Shown here: one piece after another, positions 1-6,123 of the stretch
How positions within the stretch are numbered: the first letter of the stretch is position 1
Layout: every line of letters starts with the position of its first letter
Assembly: GCF_001983105.1 (NCBI RefSeq)
Contig: NZ_MOMC01000113.1
Span: 11,791-23,977 of the forward strand
DNA: 12,187 bases
Direction of reading: 5' to 3'
Origin: Pseudofrankia asymbiotica
GTDB taxonomy: Bacteria; Actinomycetota; Actinomycetes; Frankiales; Frankiaceae
Notes under the pieces: generated by a model
The model's database searches: none
Seen by the model: only the letters and a program-made list of their open reading frames with translations
What the model was told of the DNA's origin: nothing
Program-made: the position numbers and the translations under genes

Positions 1-77
1 AACGAGGCACACCAGCCGGGCCAGAGGCGGGCGAACGTCGCTGTCGCGCCTCCTTCGGCCGGTTCGGATCATGGAAA

Positions 78-92
78 CCTGGTGATACCAGG
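78..92. promoter_or_regulatory. Short perfect inverted repeat, possible operator
   Basis: CCTGGT-GAT-ACCAGG has perfect 6-base arms around a 3-base centre. It lies about 180 bases before the likely start of the HTH-TOBE gene, in a non-coding stretch. It could be a protein-binding site or chance. It does not resemble the E. coli ModE box as I know it, and no promoter is recognisable next to it. Confidence 0.25.
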
Positions 93-191
93 CAACCACA
101 CCCAGATGGGCACATGGAGCCGGATGGTCGACTCCACGACTCTGGCGAGGGCAGGCGTCGGCCGGCATCGGTTCGCGCCGTGTCCGCACCC

Positions 192-222
192 GGCCGCACC
201 AAGGCCGCACCAAGGCCGCACC
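192..222. repeat. 11-base tandem repeat, about 2.8 copies
   Basis: The unit GGCCGCACCAA occurs at 192-202 and 203-213, followed by nine bases of a third copy at 214-222. A degenerate copy (GTCCGCACC) precedes it at 182-190. The array lies in the non-coding region upstream of the HTH-TOBE gene. It is probably slippage-generated; no function can be assigned. Confidence 0.6.
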
Positions 223-273
223 GTTGCCGCATCCGCGGCGCGAACTGGCAGGCGGTGCCGCCAATGCGTCGGT

Positions 274-699
274 ATGGTGACCACCGTGCCGAACTATCGG
301 ATCAGCGAGGCCGCCGTCCTGCTGGGAGTCAGCGACGACACGGTGCGTCGGTGGGCGGACAGCGGCCGGCTGCCGACCGTCCGGGACGACGCCGGCCGTC
401 AGGCGATCGAGGCGACGGAGCTGGCCCGGTTCGCGAGCGAGGCCAGCTCGTCGAACGAGCTGGCGCTGGGCCGGGCGCCCATCGCGGGCGAGTCGGCCCG
501 CAATCGCTTCCCGGGAATCGTCACCCGAGTCCTGCGTGACGGGGTGATGGCCCAGGTGGAGCTGCAGTGCGGCCCATACCGGGTGGTCTCGCTGATGAGC
601 CGGGAGGCGGCCGATGAGCTGGGGCTGGAGCCAGGGGTGCTCGCGGTCGGGGCGGTGAAGGCGACCAACGTCGTCGTCGAGCTGCCGGTCAGGCGGTAG
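274..699 (+). CDS. HTH and TOBE domain molybdate-binding protein, probable regulator of the mod cluster
   Basis: A 141-residue cytoplasmic protein. Residues 8-53 form a MerR/excisionase-like helix-turn-helix (Y8-RISEAAVLLGVSDDTVRRW-27, then SGRLP and a recognition-helix tail). Residues 75-137 form one TOBE/Mop-type domain: the SARNRFPGIV opening, a central V-x-V-E-L-x-C-G, then LGLEPGVLAVGAVKATNVVVEL. TOBE domains bind molybdate or related oxyanions, and this HTH-TOBE layout is common beside actinobacterial modABC. By inference it senses molybdate and regulates the downstream genes, or stores the anion. The start is uncertain: ATG 274, GTG 277 and GTG 286 all lie just before the HTH, and none has a good Shine-Dalgarno. 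TATGGT at 273-278 would suit a leaderless transcript from GTG 286. modA follows after 101 bases. Confidence 0.85.
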   Translation: MVTTVPNYRISEAAVLLGVSDDTVRRWADSGRLPTVRDDAGRQAIEATELARFASEASSSNELALGRAPIAGESARNRFPGIVTRVLRDGVMAQVELQCGPYRVVSLMSREAADELGLEPGVLAVGAVKATNVVVELPVRR

Positions 700-728
700 G
701 CGCGGTGCCGCGGCGCGTGTCGGTGGGT

Positions 729-775
729 GGTGACAGCGCGGTCACCCGGCATCGCCGGCCGGTCCGTCCGGCCGG
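729..775. promoter_or_regulatory. Two inverted repeats before modA, possible operator or attenuator
   Basis: The gap between the HTH-TOBE gene and modA holds two perfect dyads. The first is GGTGAC (729-734), a 6-base spacer, then GTCACC (741-746). The second is CCGGCCGG (755-762), TCCGT, CCGGCCGG (768-775). Each half of the second is itself palindromic, so it is both a direct and an inverted repeat. They could be a binding site for the neighbouring HTH-TOBE protein or an RNA hairpin that lowers read-through into modA. No clear -10/-35 pair is visible, so the role is inference. Confidence 0.35.
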
Positions 776-800
776 TCTCTTCTCGGGACAGGTGGGCAAG

Positions 801-1700
801 ATGATCAGATCGTGGGCTGTCGCGGGACGTCGGGGCACCGGGCCGCCGGCTGGCGAGCCGCGCCGGGGACGGGCTCGCCGGGGCCGCGACGCGCTGACCG
901 TGTTCCTGGCCGCCACGGCGCTGGCGCTGGGCGCCGCCGCCTGCGGCGACGACACGACCGGTTCGGACGCGTCCGCCGCGTCGTCGAGGGCCGCGACGGC
1001 GACGGCGACGAAGGACCCGGCCGCGACAGCGGTGACGGTGTTCGCCGCCGCCTCACTGACCGAGACGTTCACCACGCTCGCGGACCAGTTCGAGGCCGCG
1101 CACCCCGGGGCCGACGTGAAGCTCAACTTCGCGGCCAGCTCGGCGCTCGCCCAGCAGATCATCGCCGGGGCCCCGGCCGACGTGTTCGCCTCCGCGAGCA
1201 ACGCCACCATGAAGCAGGTCACCGACGCGAAGCTGACCGCCGCCGCTCCGACGGTCTTCGTCCGCAACAGCATGGAGATCGCCGTCCCGCCGAGCAATCC
1301 GGCGCGCATCGCGAACCTCGCCGACCTCGCCCGGCCCGGCGTCAAGGTGGCCCTGTGCGAGGAGCAGGTCCCCTGCGGTGCCACCGGCCTCGCGGCGCTG
1401 AGGAAGGCCAGTGTGACGGTCAGGCCGGCGACCCTCGGCCAGGACGTGAAGAGCGTGCTGTCGCTGGTCCAGCTCGGTGAGGTCGACGCGGCGCTGGTGT
1501 ACAGGACCGACGTCTCGGCGGCCGGCGACAAGGTCCTCGGCGTCGAGATCCCGGACGCCCAGAACGCCTCGACGGACTACCCGATCGCCACGCTGACCGG
1601 CGGCGACCACCAGGCCGCCGGCAAGGCGTTCGCCGACTTCGTCCTCTCGAGCACCGGCATCGACGTCCTCGGCAAGGCCGGCTTCGGCAAGCCCCAGTGA
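801..1700 (+). CDS. modA: Molybdate ABC transporter, substrate-binding lipoprotein ModA
   Basis: A 299-residue extracytoplasmic lipoprotein that captures molybdate (possibly tungstate) for the ModBC pump. From ATG 801 there is a long basic n-region, a hydrophobic segment at about 31-47, and a lipobox-like LGAAAC with the acylated Cys at residue 48, then an Ala/Thr/Ser-rich linker to about 76. The mature domain starts with the ModA signature VFAAASLTETF (80-90, Ser85 a likely anion ligand), followed by LNFAASSALAQQI (Ser113/114) and GAPADVFASAS (123-133). Near the C-terminus ALVYRTDV contains Tyr234, matching the conserved late Tyr of the family. The frame is open back to GTG 705, but that start would put 32 extra residues before the signal, so 801 is preferred. 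A loose GGACAGG (786-792) lies upstream. It is followed by modB after 7 bases. Confidence 0.93.
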   Translation: MIRSWAVAGRRGTGPPAGEPRRGRARRGRDALTVFLAATALALGAAACGDDTTGSDASAASSRAATATATKDPAATAVTVFAAASLTETFTTLADQFEAAHPGADVKLNFAASSALAQQIIAGAPADVFASASNATMKQVTDAKLTAAAPTVFVRNSMEIAVPPSNPARIANLADLARPGVKVALCEEQVPCGATGLAALRKASVTVRPATLGQDVKSVLSLVQLGEVDAALVYRTDVSAAGDKVLGVEIPDAQNASTDYPIATLTGGDHQAAGKAFADFVLSSTGIDVLGKAGFGKPQ

Positions 1701-1707
1701 CCCAGTC

Positions 1708-2736
1708 ATGAGAGCTCCCGGGGCCGGCGGTCCGGCTGATCCGCGGTCGGGCGACGTGCCCGCGCTGGCCGCGCACGGCTCCACGGGAGAGAACGACGGG
1801 TCACCCCGGGCCTCGGCCGCCACGCCGGCGGCCGAGGCCCGGGCCGCCGAGGCGCCGGCGCTGGGCCGTGGGCACAGAACGGCCCGCCGGCCACCGAACC
1901 GGCGGGTGCGCCGGGGACGTGGCCGGCGGGGTGGTGGGCTGCCATGGCCGCTGGTCGTGCCGGCGGCGCTCGGCGCGTTGCTGGTGCTGCTGCCGCTGGT
2001 CGGGCTGGTGTGGCGGGCACCGTGGGACAGCCTGCCGAGGCTGCTGCGCGAGGCGGCTGTCCGCGAGGCGCTGTGGCTGTCGATCCGCACGGCGACCGTC
2101 GCCACGGTGCTGTCGCTTCTGCTCGGCGTCCCGCTGGCGTGGCTGCTCGCGCGGGTGGAGTTCCCCGGGCGGGGGCTCGCCCGGGCACTGGTGACGCTGC
2201 CGATGGTGCTGCCGCCCGTGGTCGGCGGCGTGGCGCTGCTGCTGGCCGCGGGCCGGCGCGGCGTCGCGGGGCGCTACCTGTACGAGGCGTTCGGCGTCAG
2301 CCTGCCGTTCACCACGACGGCCGTCGTGGTCGCCCAGACGTTCGTCGCGATGCCGTTCCTCGTCGTCGCCGTCGAGGGCGCGCTCCTGAGCTCCGACCAG
2401 CGCTACGAGGACGCGGCGGCGACGCTCGGCGCCTCACCCTGGTACACGTTCCGCCGGGTGACCCTGCCGGCGGTCGCACCGTCGGTCGGCGCGGGCGCCG
2501 TCCTGTGCTGGGCGCGGGCGCTCGGCGAGTTCGGTGCGACGATCACCTTCGCGGGCAGCCTCCCCGGCACCACCCGGACGATGCCGCTGGCCGTCTACTC
2601 GGCGATGGAGAGCGACTCGGACGCGGCGATCGCCCTGTCCCTGGTCCTGCTCGTCACCTCCGTCGTCGTGCTCGCCGCCCTGCGCGGCCGCTGGCTGCCC
2701 GCGGCGCGCGACGCCGTCAGCCGGGCGGCCGCGTGA
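1708..2736 (+). CDS. modB: Molybdate ABC transporter permease ModB
   Basis: An integral membrane permease, 342 residues from ATG 1708. Hydrophobic segments are visible at about 82-102, 122-148, 159-181, 202-224, 260-280 and 307-325. The cytoplasmic EAA loop that contacts ModC is clear: EDAAATLGAS (234-243) continuing to VTLPAVAPS, then the ModB-typical RALGEFGAT (270-278). The first ~75 residues are an Ala/Pro/Gly/Arg-rich hydrophilic extension not usual for ModB (E. coli ModB is about 229 residues). ATG 1708 has no visible Shine-Dalgarno. GTG 1906 (residue 67), just before the first membrane segment, is a credible alternative start giving 276 residues. The stop overlaps the GTG start of modC (GTGA), indicating translational coupling. 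Confidence 0.92.
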   Translation: MRAPGAGGPADPRSGDVPALAAHGSTGENDGSPRASAATPAAEARAAEAPALGRGHRTARRPPNRRVRRGRGRRGGGLPWPLVVPAALGALLVLLPLVGLVWRAPWDSLPRLLREAAVREALWLSIRTATVATVLSLLLGVPLAWLLARVEFPGRGLARALVTLPMVLPPVVGGVALLLAAGRRGVAGRYLYEAFGVSLPFTTTAVVVAQTFVAMPFLVVAVEGALLSSDQRYEDAAATLGASPWYTFRRVTLPAVAPSVGAGAVLCWARALGEFGATITFAGSLPGTTRTMPLAVYSAMESDSDAAIALSLVLLVTSVVVLAALRGRWLPAARDAVSRAAA

Positions 2737-3491
2737 CCGTCCAGGAGGGCGCCGCGGGGCTGCGGGCCCGGGTGGTCGTCGGCCGCGGGGCGTTCACGCT
2801 GGACGTCGCGCTGGATGTCGCGCCGGGTGAGGTCGTCGGGGTGCTCGGGCCGAACGGCGCCGGCAAGAGCAGCCTGCTCGCGGCGCTCGCCGGGCTGCTG
2901 CCCCTGCGCGACGGCCTGGTGGCGCTCGACGGCGAGGTGCTCGACGACCCGGCGGCCGACTGGTTCGTCGAGCCGCGTCACCGGCCCGTCGGCGTCGTCT
3001 TCCAGGACTATCTGCTGTTCAGGCATCTGTCGGTACGTGACAACGTCGCCTTCGGCCTGCGTGCCCGTCGCCTGGCCTCCCGCCGCGACGCGTCCGCCAC
3101 GGCGGATGCCTGGCTCGACCGCATGGATCTGTCCGGCTTCGGCCCGCGCAGGCCGGCGACCCTGTCCGGCGGCCAGGCCCAGCGGGTCGCCCTGGCCAGG
3201 GCGCTCGCCACCGGCCCCCGCCTGCTGCTGCTCGACGAGCCGCTCGCCGCCCTCGACGCGACCACCCGCGTCGACCTGCGCGCGTTCCTGCGCGCGACGC
3301 TGCCCGCGACCGGCGCCGCCGTCCTGGTCGTCACCCACGACCCGACGGACGCGGCCGGCCTCGCCGATCGGCTCGTTATCCTGGACGCCGGCGCGGTGGC
3401 CGCCGCGGGCAGACCCGCCGATCTCGCCGAGAACCCGCCGACCCGCTACGTCGCACAGCTCTTCGGCGCCGCCGCACCCGAGCGACGGTAG
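2733..3491 (+). CDS. modC: Molybdate ABC transporter ATP-binding protein ModC, short form without TOBE domain
   Basis: A 252-residue cytoplasmic ATPase that drives the ModB channel. All ABC motifs are intact: Walker A GPNGAGKS (39-46), Q-loop VFQDYLLF (Gln91), signature LSGGQAQRVALARAL (144-158), Walker B LLLLDE (164-169), D-loop ALD (173-175) and switch His202 in VTHD. It ends soon after the ATPase core, at LFGAAAPERR. E. coli ModC is about 352 residues and carries a C-terminal TOBE/Mop domain; that domain is absent here, and the frame downstream gives a different protein, so this does not look like a frameshift. The GTG start overlaps the modB stop by four bases. Assignment to molybdate rests on ModA and ModB. 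A NlpC/P60-like gene follows 26 bases later. Confidence 0.93.
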   Translation: MTVQEGAAGLRARVVVGRGAFTLDVALDVAPGEVVGVLGPNGAGKSSLLAALAGLLPLRDGLVALDGEVLDDPAADWFVEPRHRPVGVVFQDYLLFRHLSVRDNVAFGLRARRLASRRDASATADAWLDRMDLSGFGPRRPATLSGGQAQRVALARALATGPRLLLLDEPLAALDATTRVDLRAFLRATLPATGAAVLVVTHDPTDAAGLADRLVILDAGAVAAAGRPADLAENPPTRYVAQLFGAAAPERR

Positions 3492-3517
3492 CCGCCACGC
3501 GCGTCGCGGAGGTACGC

Positions 3518-4036
3518 ATGGATGAGGTCTTCCGGTCCTACCTCGACCCCTCGTTCCGCTACGTCTTCTCCCAGGGCCCGGCGCGGGTCCGCCACCGGGA
3601 GGACGCCCGGCGCGACGGGCTCAACTGTGTCGCGCTGGCCCACCTGGTGATCCGCGACCTGTTCGGCCACGCCCTTCCCGCCGAGTTCCAGTCACTGGAG
3701 CTGTTCTACGACCTGGATCACTTCGAGCCGGTGCCGGCGCTGACGGAGCTGCGGGCGGGCGACCTCGTCTGGCTGGGCACTGCCGCGCCCCGGGTCCGCC
3801 TGGAGGAGTTCGTGCCGCGCTACCAGGACGGTGAGCTGCTGAACTTCAGCGACTTCCCGGTCAACCACGTCGCTGTCTGCACCGGCGTCCGCGCGGCCGG
3901 CCACGATCTGCTGCTGCACGCCAGCCCGGTCGAGGGCGCCACCGCCCTGTGGCCGCTGCACCGCTTCCGCGGCCACGCCAGATACCGCGTGATCTACGCG
4001 ATCCGCCGCCTGCGGCCGCGCTATCGCGCGGCCTGA
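3518..4036 (+). CDS. Small NlpC/P60-like (papain-fold) protein of unknown role
   Basis: A 172-residue protein with no signal peptide or membrane segment. The pattern fits an NlpC/P60-type cysteine hydrolase fold: a Cys at the start of a helix (GLNC37VALAHLV), a GDLVWLG strand (81-87) like the GDLVFF motif of that family, His117 in NHVAVCTG and His134 in LLLHAS. Cys37 plus His117 would be the catalytic pair, with His134 possibly the third residue. In the classic family the Cys motif is DCSG, so this is a divergent member and activity is unproven. The start is well supported by GGAGG at 3508-3512, five bases before the ATG. It may be co-transcribed with modABC (26-base gap), but nothing links it to molybdate biochemically. 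It ends 9 bases from the stop of the convergent ABM gene. Confidence 0.6.
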   Translation: MDEVFRSYLDPSFRYVFSQGPARVRHREDARRDGLNCVALAHLVIRDLFGHALPAEFQSLELFYDLDHFEPVPALTELRAGDLVWLGTAAPRVRLEEFVPRYQDGELLNFSDFPVNHVAVCTGVRAAGHDLLLHASPVEGATALWPLHRFRGHARYRVIYAIRRLRPRYRAA

Positions 4037-4045
4037 GGCACCGGA

Positions 4046-4357
4046 TCAGGGGCGCAGCTGGCCCTGGGCGGGGTTGCCGGCGGGCAGCGGCGTGAGGATG
4101 GAGAGGTCGAAGCCGCCGTCGGTCAGGCCGTCGAGGCGCTTGACCATCTCGACGAGGGCGGGCGAGGTGGAGTGGGCGGCGAGCGCCGCGTCGTCCGCCC
4201 ACTCCTCGATGAAGAAGAACTTCCCGTTCCCCTCATGCACGGAGTAGAGCTTGCACCCCGCCTCCTGGTGCACCTCGGGCACGGCTGCCAGCAGGGCGGC
4301 GCGCACCTCGTCGACGTGCTCGGGCTTCGGGACGACGCTGGCGACGATGACGGGCAT
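4046..4357 (-). CDS. Antibiotic biosynthesis monooxygenase (ABM) domain protein
   Basis: A 103-residue single-domain protein of the ABM (dimeric alpha/beta barrel) type. Recognisable features are the opening strand MPVIVASVVPKPEHVDEVRAA, the GCKLYSVHE segment (about 34-42), the FFFIEEWADDAALAAHSTSP core with its conserved E-x-W and A-x-H, and an MVKRLDGL helix. Small proteins of this type are cofactor-free quinol monooxygenases, or are simply named after the fold, so the reaction cannot be set from the sequence. The start is ATG with AAGGAG (complement of 4362-4367) four bases upstream. It is the last gene of the minus-strand set, 80 bases after the FadD8-like gene, with a hairpin between them. 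It may act on a product of the same catabolic pathway. Confidence 0.8.
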   Translation of the reverse strand: MPVIVASVVPKPEHVDEVRAALLAAVPEVHQEAGCKLYSVHEGNGKFFFIEEWADDAALAAHSTSPALVEMVKRLDGLTDGGFDLSILTPLPAGNPAQGQLRP

Positions 4358-4396
4358 GACGCTCCTTGGCTCGGTCCGGTGGTCTGTTTGTACCGC

Positions 4397-4439
4397 GACC
4401 GCGCGGGGCCGCGCTCGGCGCGCGCGCCGCGGGGCGGTC
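4397..4439 (-). other. GC-rich hairpin between the FadD8-like and ABM genes
   Basis: In the minus-strand transcript, GACCGC at the stop of the acyl-CoA synthetase gene pairs with GCGGTC 31 bases later. The enclosed GC-rich stretch can pair further (CCGCG with CGCGG; the GGCGCGCGCGCC core is self-complementary). There is no U-run. It could partly terminate the transcript or separate the expression of the ABM gene from that of the synthetases. GC-rich DNA folds easily, so the role is uncertain. Confidence 0.35.
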
Positions 4440-6123
4440 AGTGGACCTGGCGGTTGGTCGTGGACCAGTACCGGGCGCGCAGCGCCTTCTTGTCGGGCTT
4501 GCCGAGGGGGCTGACGGGGATCGAGTCGGCGAAGTCCACCGTCTTCGGGGCGTGGTGGGGCCCCTTGCGGTCGCGGACGAGAGCGGTCAGCTCCGCGGCC
4601 AGCTCGTCGTCGGGAACGGCGACGCCCGGGCGGCGCACGACGACGGCCTTCACCGCCTCCCCCCACTTCTCGTCGGGGACGCCGATGACGGCGGCGGCCG
4701 ACACCGCCGGGTGGGCGGACAGGACGTCCTCGACCTCGCGCGGGAAGATGTTGAAGCCGCCGGAGATGACCATGTCCTTCTTGCGGTCGACGATGTAGAG
4801 GTAGCCCTCCTCGTCGCGCCGGGCGATGTCGCCCGTGTGCAGCCAGCCGTACTTGAACAGCTCGGCGGTCTGCTCGGGCAGCTTCCAGTAGCCGCCGCAG
4901 TTCAGCGGCCCGCGCACGCAGATCTCCCCCGGCTCGCCGTCCGCCACCTCGTCGCCGTCGTCGTCGAGCAGCGCGACCCGGACCCACGGCACCGGGCGGC
5001 CGCAGCTCGCCAGCCGCTCCGGCCGGGACAGGTCGTGCTCCTCCTTTCGCAGCACGGTGACCGTCATCGGCGACTCGGACTGGCCGTAGTACTGGAAGAA
5101 GACCTGGCCGAACCGGTTGATCCCCTCCACCAGCCGGGCCGGGGACATCGCGGCGGCGCCGTAGTAGATGGTGCTCAGGCTGGAGACGTCGGCGGTGGCG
5201 AGCTTCGGGTGGTCGAGCAGCACGTAGATCATCGTGGGGACCAGCATCGTCGCGCTGATCCGGTACTTCTCGATCGCGTCGATCACCGCGCCCGGCTCGA
5301 AACCGGGCAGCACCACCAGGCAGCCGCCGCGCAGCAGCACGGGGATGAAGAACGCCGCGCCCGCGTGGCTCAGCGGGGTGCACATGAGGAAACGCGGCTC
5401 GTCGGGCCACTGCCATTCGGTGAGCTGGATGTGCGTCATCGCGGCGGAGTTGCGGTAGGTGCCGAGCACGCCCTTCGGGCGCCCGGTGGTACCGCCGGTG
5501 TAGGTCAGGCCGCCGACGTCGTCGGGGCCGACGGCCGGGGCGCGCAGCGGCGCCGGGGTGAAGCCGGGGGCGAGCGCGAGCAGGTCGGGCCCCAGGTCGG
5601 TCGGGCCGAACGTGAGGACCTGGCGCAGCGTCGGCACCCGCTCCAGGTACGCGGCGGCGCGGTCGGCGAATTTCTCGTCGACGACGAGCGTCTCGACCTC
5701 GGCGTCGGTGAGCACGTAGACGTGGTCGTCGACGGAGCCGAGCGGGTGCAGCGACGTCGAGCGGCAGCCGGTGATCATGTTGGCGCCCATCGCGAACAGG
5801 ACCTCGGGCCGGTTCGGCGAGAGCATCGCCGTCCGGCTGCCGACCCGCAGGCCGACCGAGGCGTAGGCCTGCGCGTAGCGGCTGATCTCGGCCGCCACCT
5901 CGGCGGCGGTGAGCGCGACGTCGCCGATGTAGACGGCGGGCTTGTCGGGGTTGCGCCCGAGCGCGGCGATGAGCAGGTCGGGCAGGAACGACGGCCGGTA
6001 CAGATCGCCTGACTGCGGGGCCTGGGTCGTGGCGACGGCCGCGGACGCGGGCGTGCCGGCGGAGGCCTGGTCGGCGTCGCCGGCGGGCGCTTCGGTGGCG
6101 GACGTCTCGGCGGTGGTGGTCAC
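4438..6123 (-). CDS. FadD8-like fatty-acyl/carboxylate-CoA synthetase
   Basis: A 561-residue ANL-superfamily ligase: carboxylic acid + ATP + CoA to acyl-CoA + AMP + PPi. Seen: the P-loop TGGTTGRPKG (209-218), YYGQSESP with Glu350, HTGD with Asp432, the hinge region IVDRKKDMVISGGFNIFPREVED, and catalytic Lys542 in GKPDKK. From memory of the family, LHPLGSVDDHVYVL, TPLSHAGAAFF and YYGQSESPM are closest to M. tuberculosis FadD8, whose substrate is not firmly known. Residues 1-39 are a disordered Thr/Ala-rich extension. The GTG start overlaps the stop of the preceding synthetase (GTGA) and has a strong AGGAGG (complement of 6131-6136) seven bases upstream, so both are made from one message. It acts in the cytoplasm, probably on an acid released or imported by its neighbours. 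Confidence 0.9.
   Translation of the reverse strand: MTTTAETSATEAPAGDADQASAGTPASAAVATTQAPQSGDLYRPSFLPDLLIAALGRNPDKPAVYIGDVALTAAEVAAEISRYAQAYASVGLRVGSRTAMLSPNRPEVLFAMGANMITGCRSTSLHPLGSVDDHVYVLTDAEVETLVVDEKFADRAAAYLERVPTLRQVLTFGPTDLGPDLLALAPGFTPAPLRAPAVGPDDVGGLTYTGGTTGRPKGVLGTYRNSAAMTHIQLTEWQWPDEPRFLMCTPLSHAGAAFFIPVLLRGGCLVVLPGFEPGAVIDAIEKYRISATMLVPTMIYVLLDHPKLATADVSSLSTIYYGAAAMSPARLVEGINRFGQVFFQYYGQSESPMTVTVLRKEEHDLSRPERLASCGRPVPWVRVALLDDDGDEVADGEPGEICVRGPLNCGGYWKLPEQTAELFKYGWLHTGDIARRDEEGYLYIVDRKKDMVISGGFNIFPREVEDVLSAHPAVSAAAVIGVPDEKWGEAVKAVVVRRPGVAVPDDELAAELTALVRDRKGPHHAPKTVDFADSIPVSPLGKPDKKALRARYWSTTNRQVH

Larger units (their letters stand above)
1..273. other. Upstream non-coding region, no supported gene
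   Basis: I find no convincing coding frame before position 274. The frame of the HTH-TOBE gene stays open back to an ATG at 82, but that stretch reads as low-quality Arg/Ala/Pro sequence with no domain and is better taken as non-coding. An imperfect hairpin lies at 24-52 (GAGGCG paired with CGCCTC, inner CGA with TCG). It could be the terminator of a gene left of the window, but it has no T-run. A short perfect palindrome at 78-92 and an 11-base tandem repeat at 192-222 are listed separately. Confidence 0.5.

Noticed and set aside
82..273. Extended start of the HTH-TOBE protein at ATG 82
   Set aside because: The extra 64 residues look non-coding and cover the tandem repeat; the HTH begins right after 274.
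80..733. Recurrent TGGTGA at 80, 275 and 728 as a shared regulator site
   Set aside because: A hexamer is too short; the flanks differ, and it also appears at 9681 in an unrelated region.
705..800. Earlier GTG start for modA
   Set aside because: It would put 32 extra residues ahead of the n-region of the signal peptide and run through the two dyads.
700..800. Molybdenum-cofactor riboswitch before modA
   Set aside because: The gap is too short, and I see only simple dyads rather than the multi-helix layout of that class.
1053..2105. Minus-strand open frame spanning modA and modB
   Set aside because: It crosses two well-supported genes on the other strand and has shadow-type composition.
4366..6012. 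Long plus-strand open frame (548 codons) opposite the FadD8-like gene
   Set aside because: It is rich in Arg, Gly, Val, His and Asp with no domain. It is the antisense shadow of a real ANL ligase and typical of GC-rich DNA.
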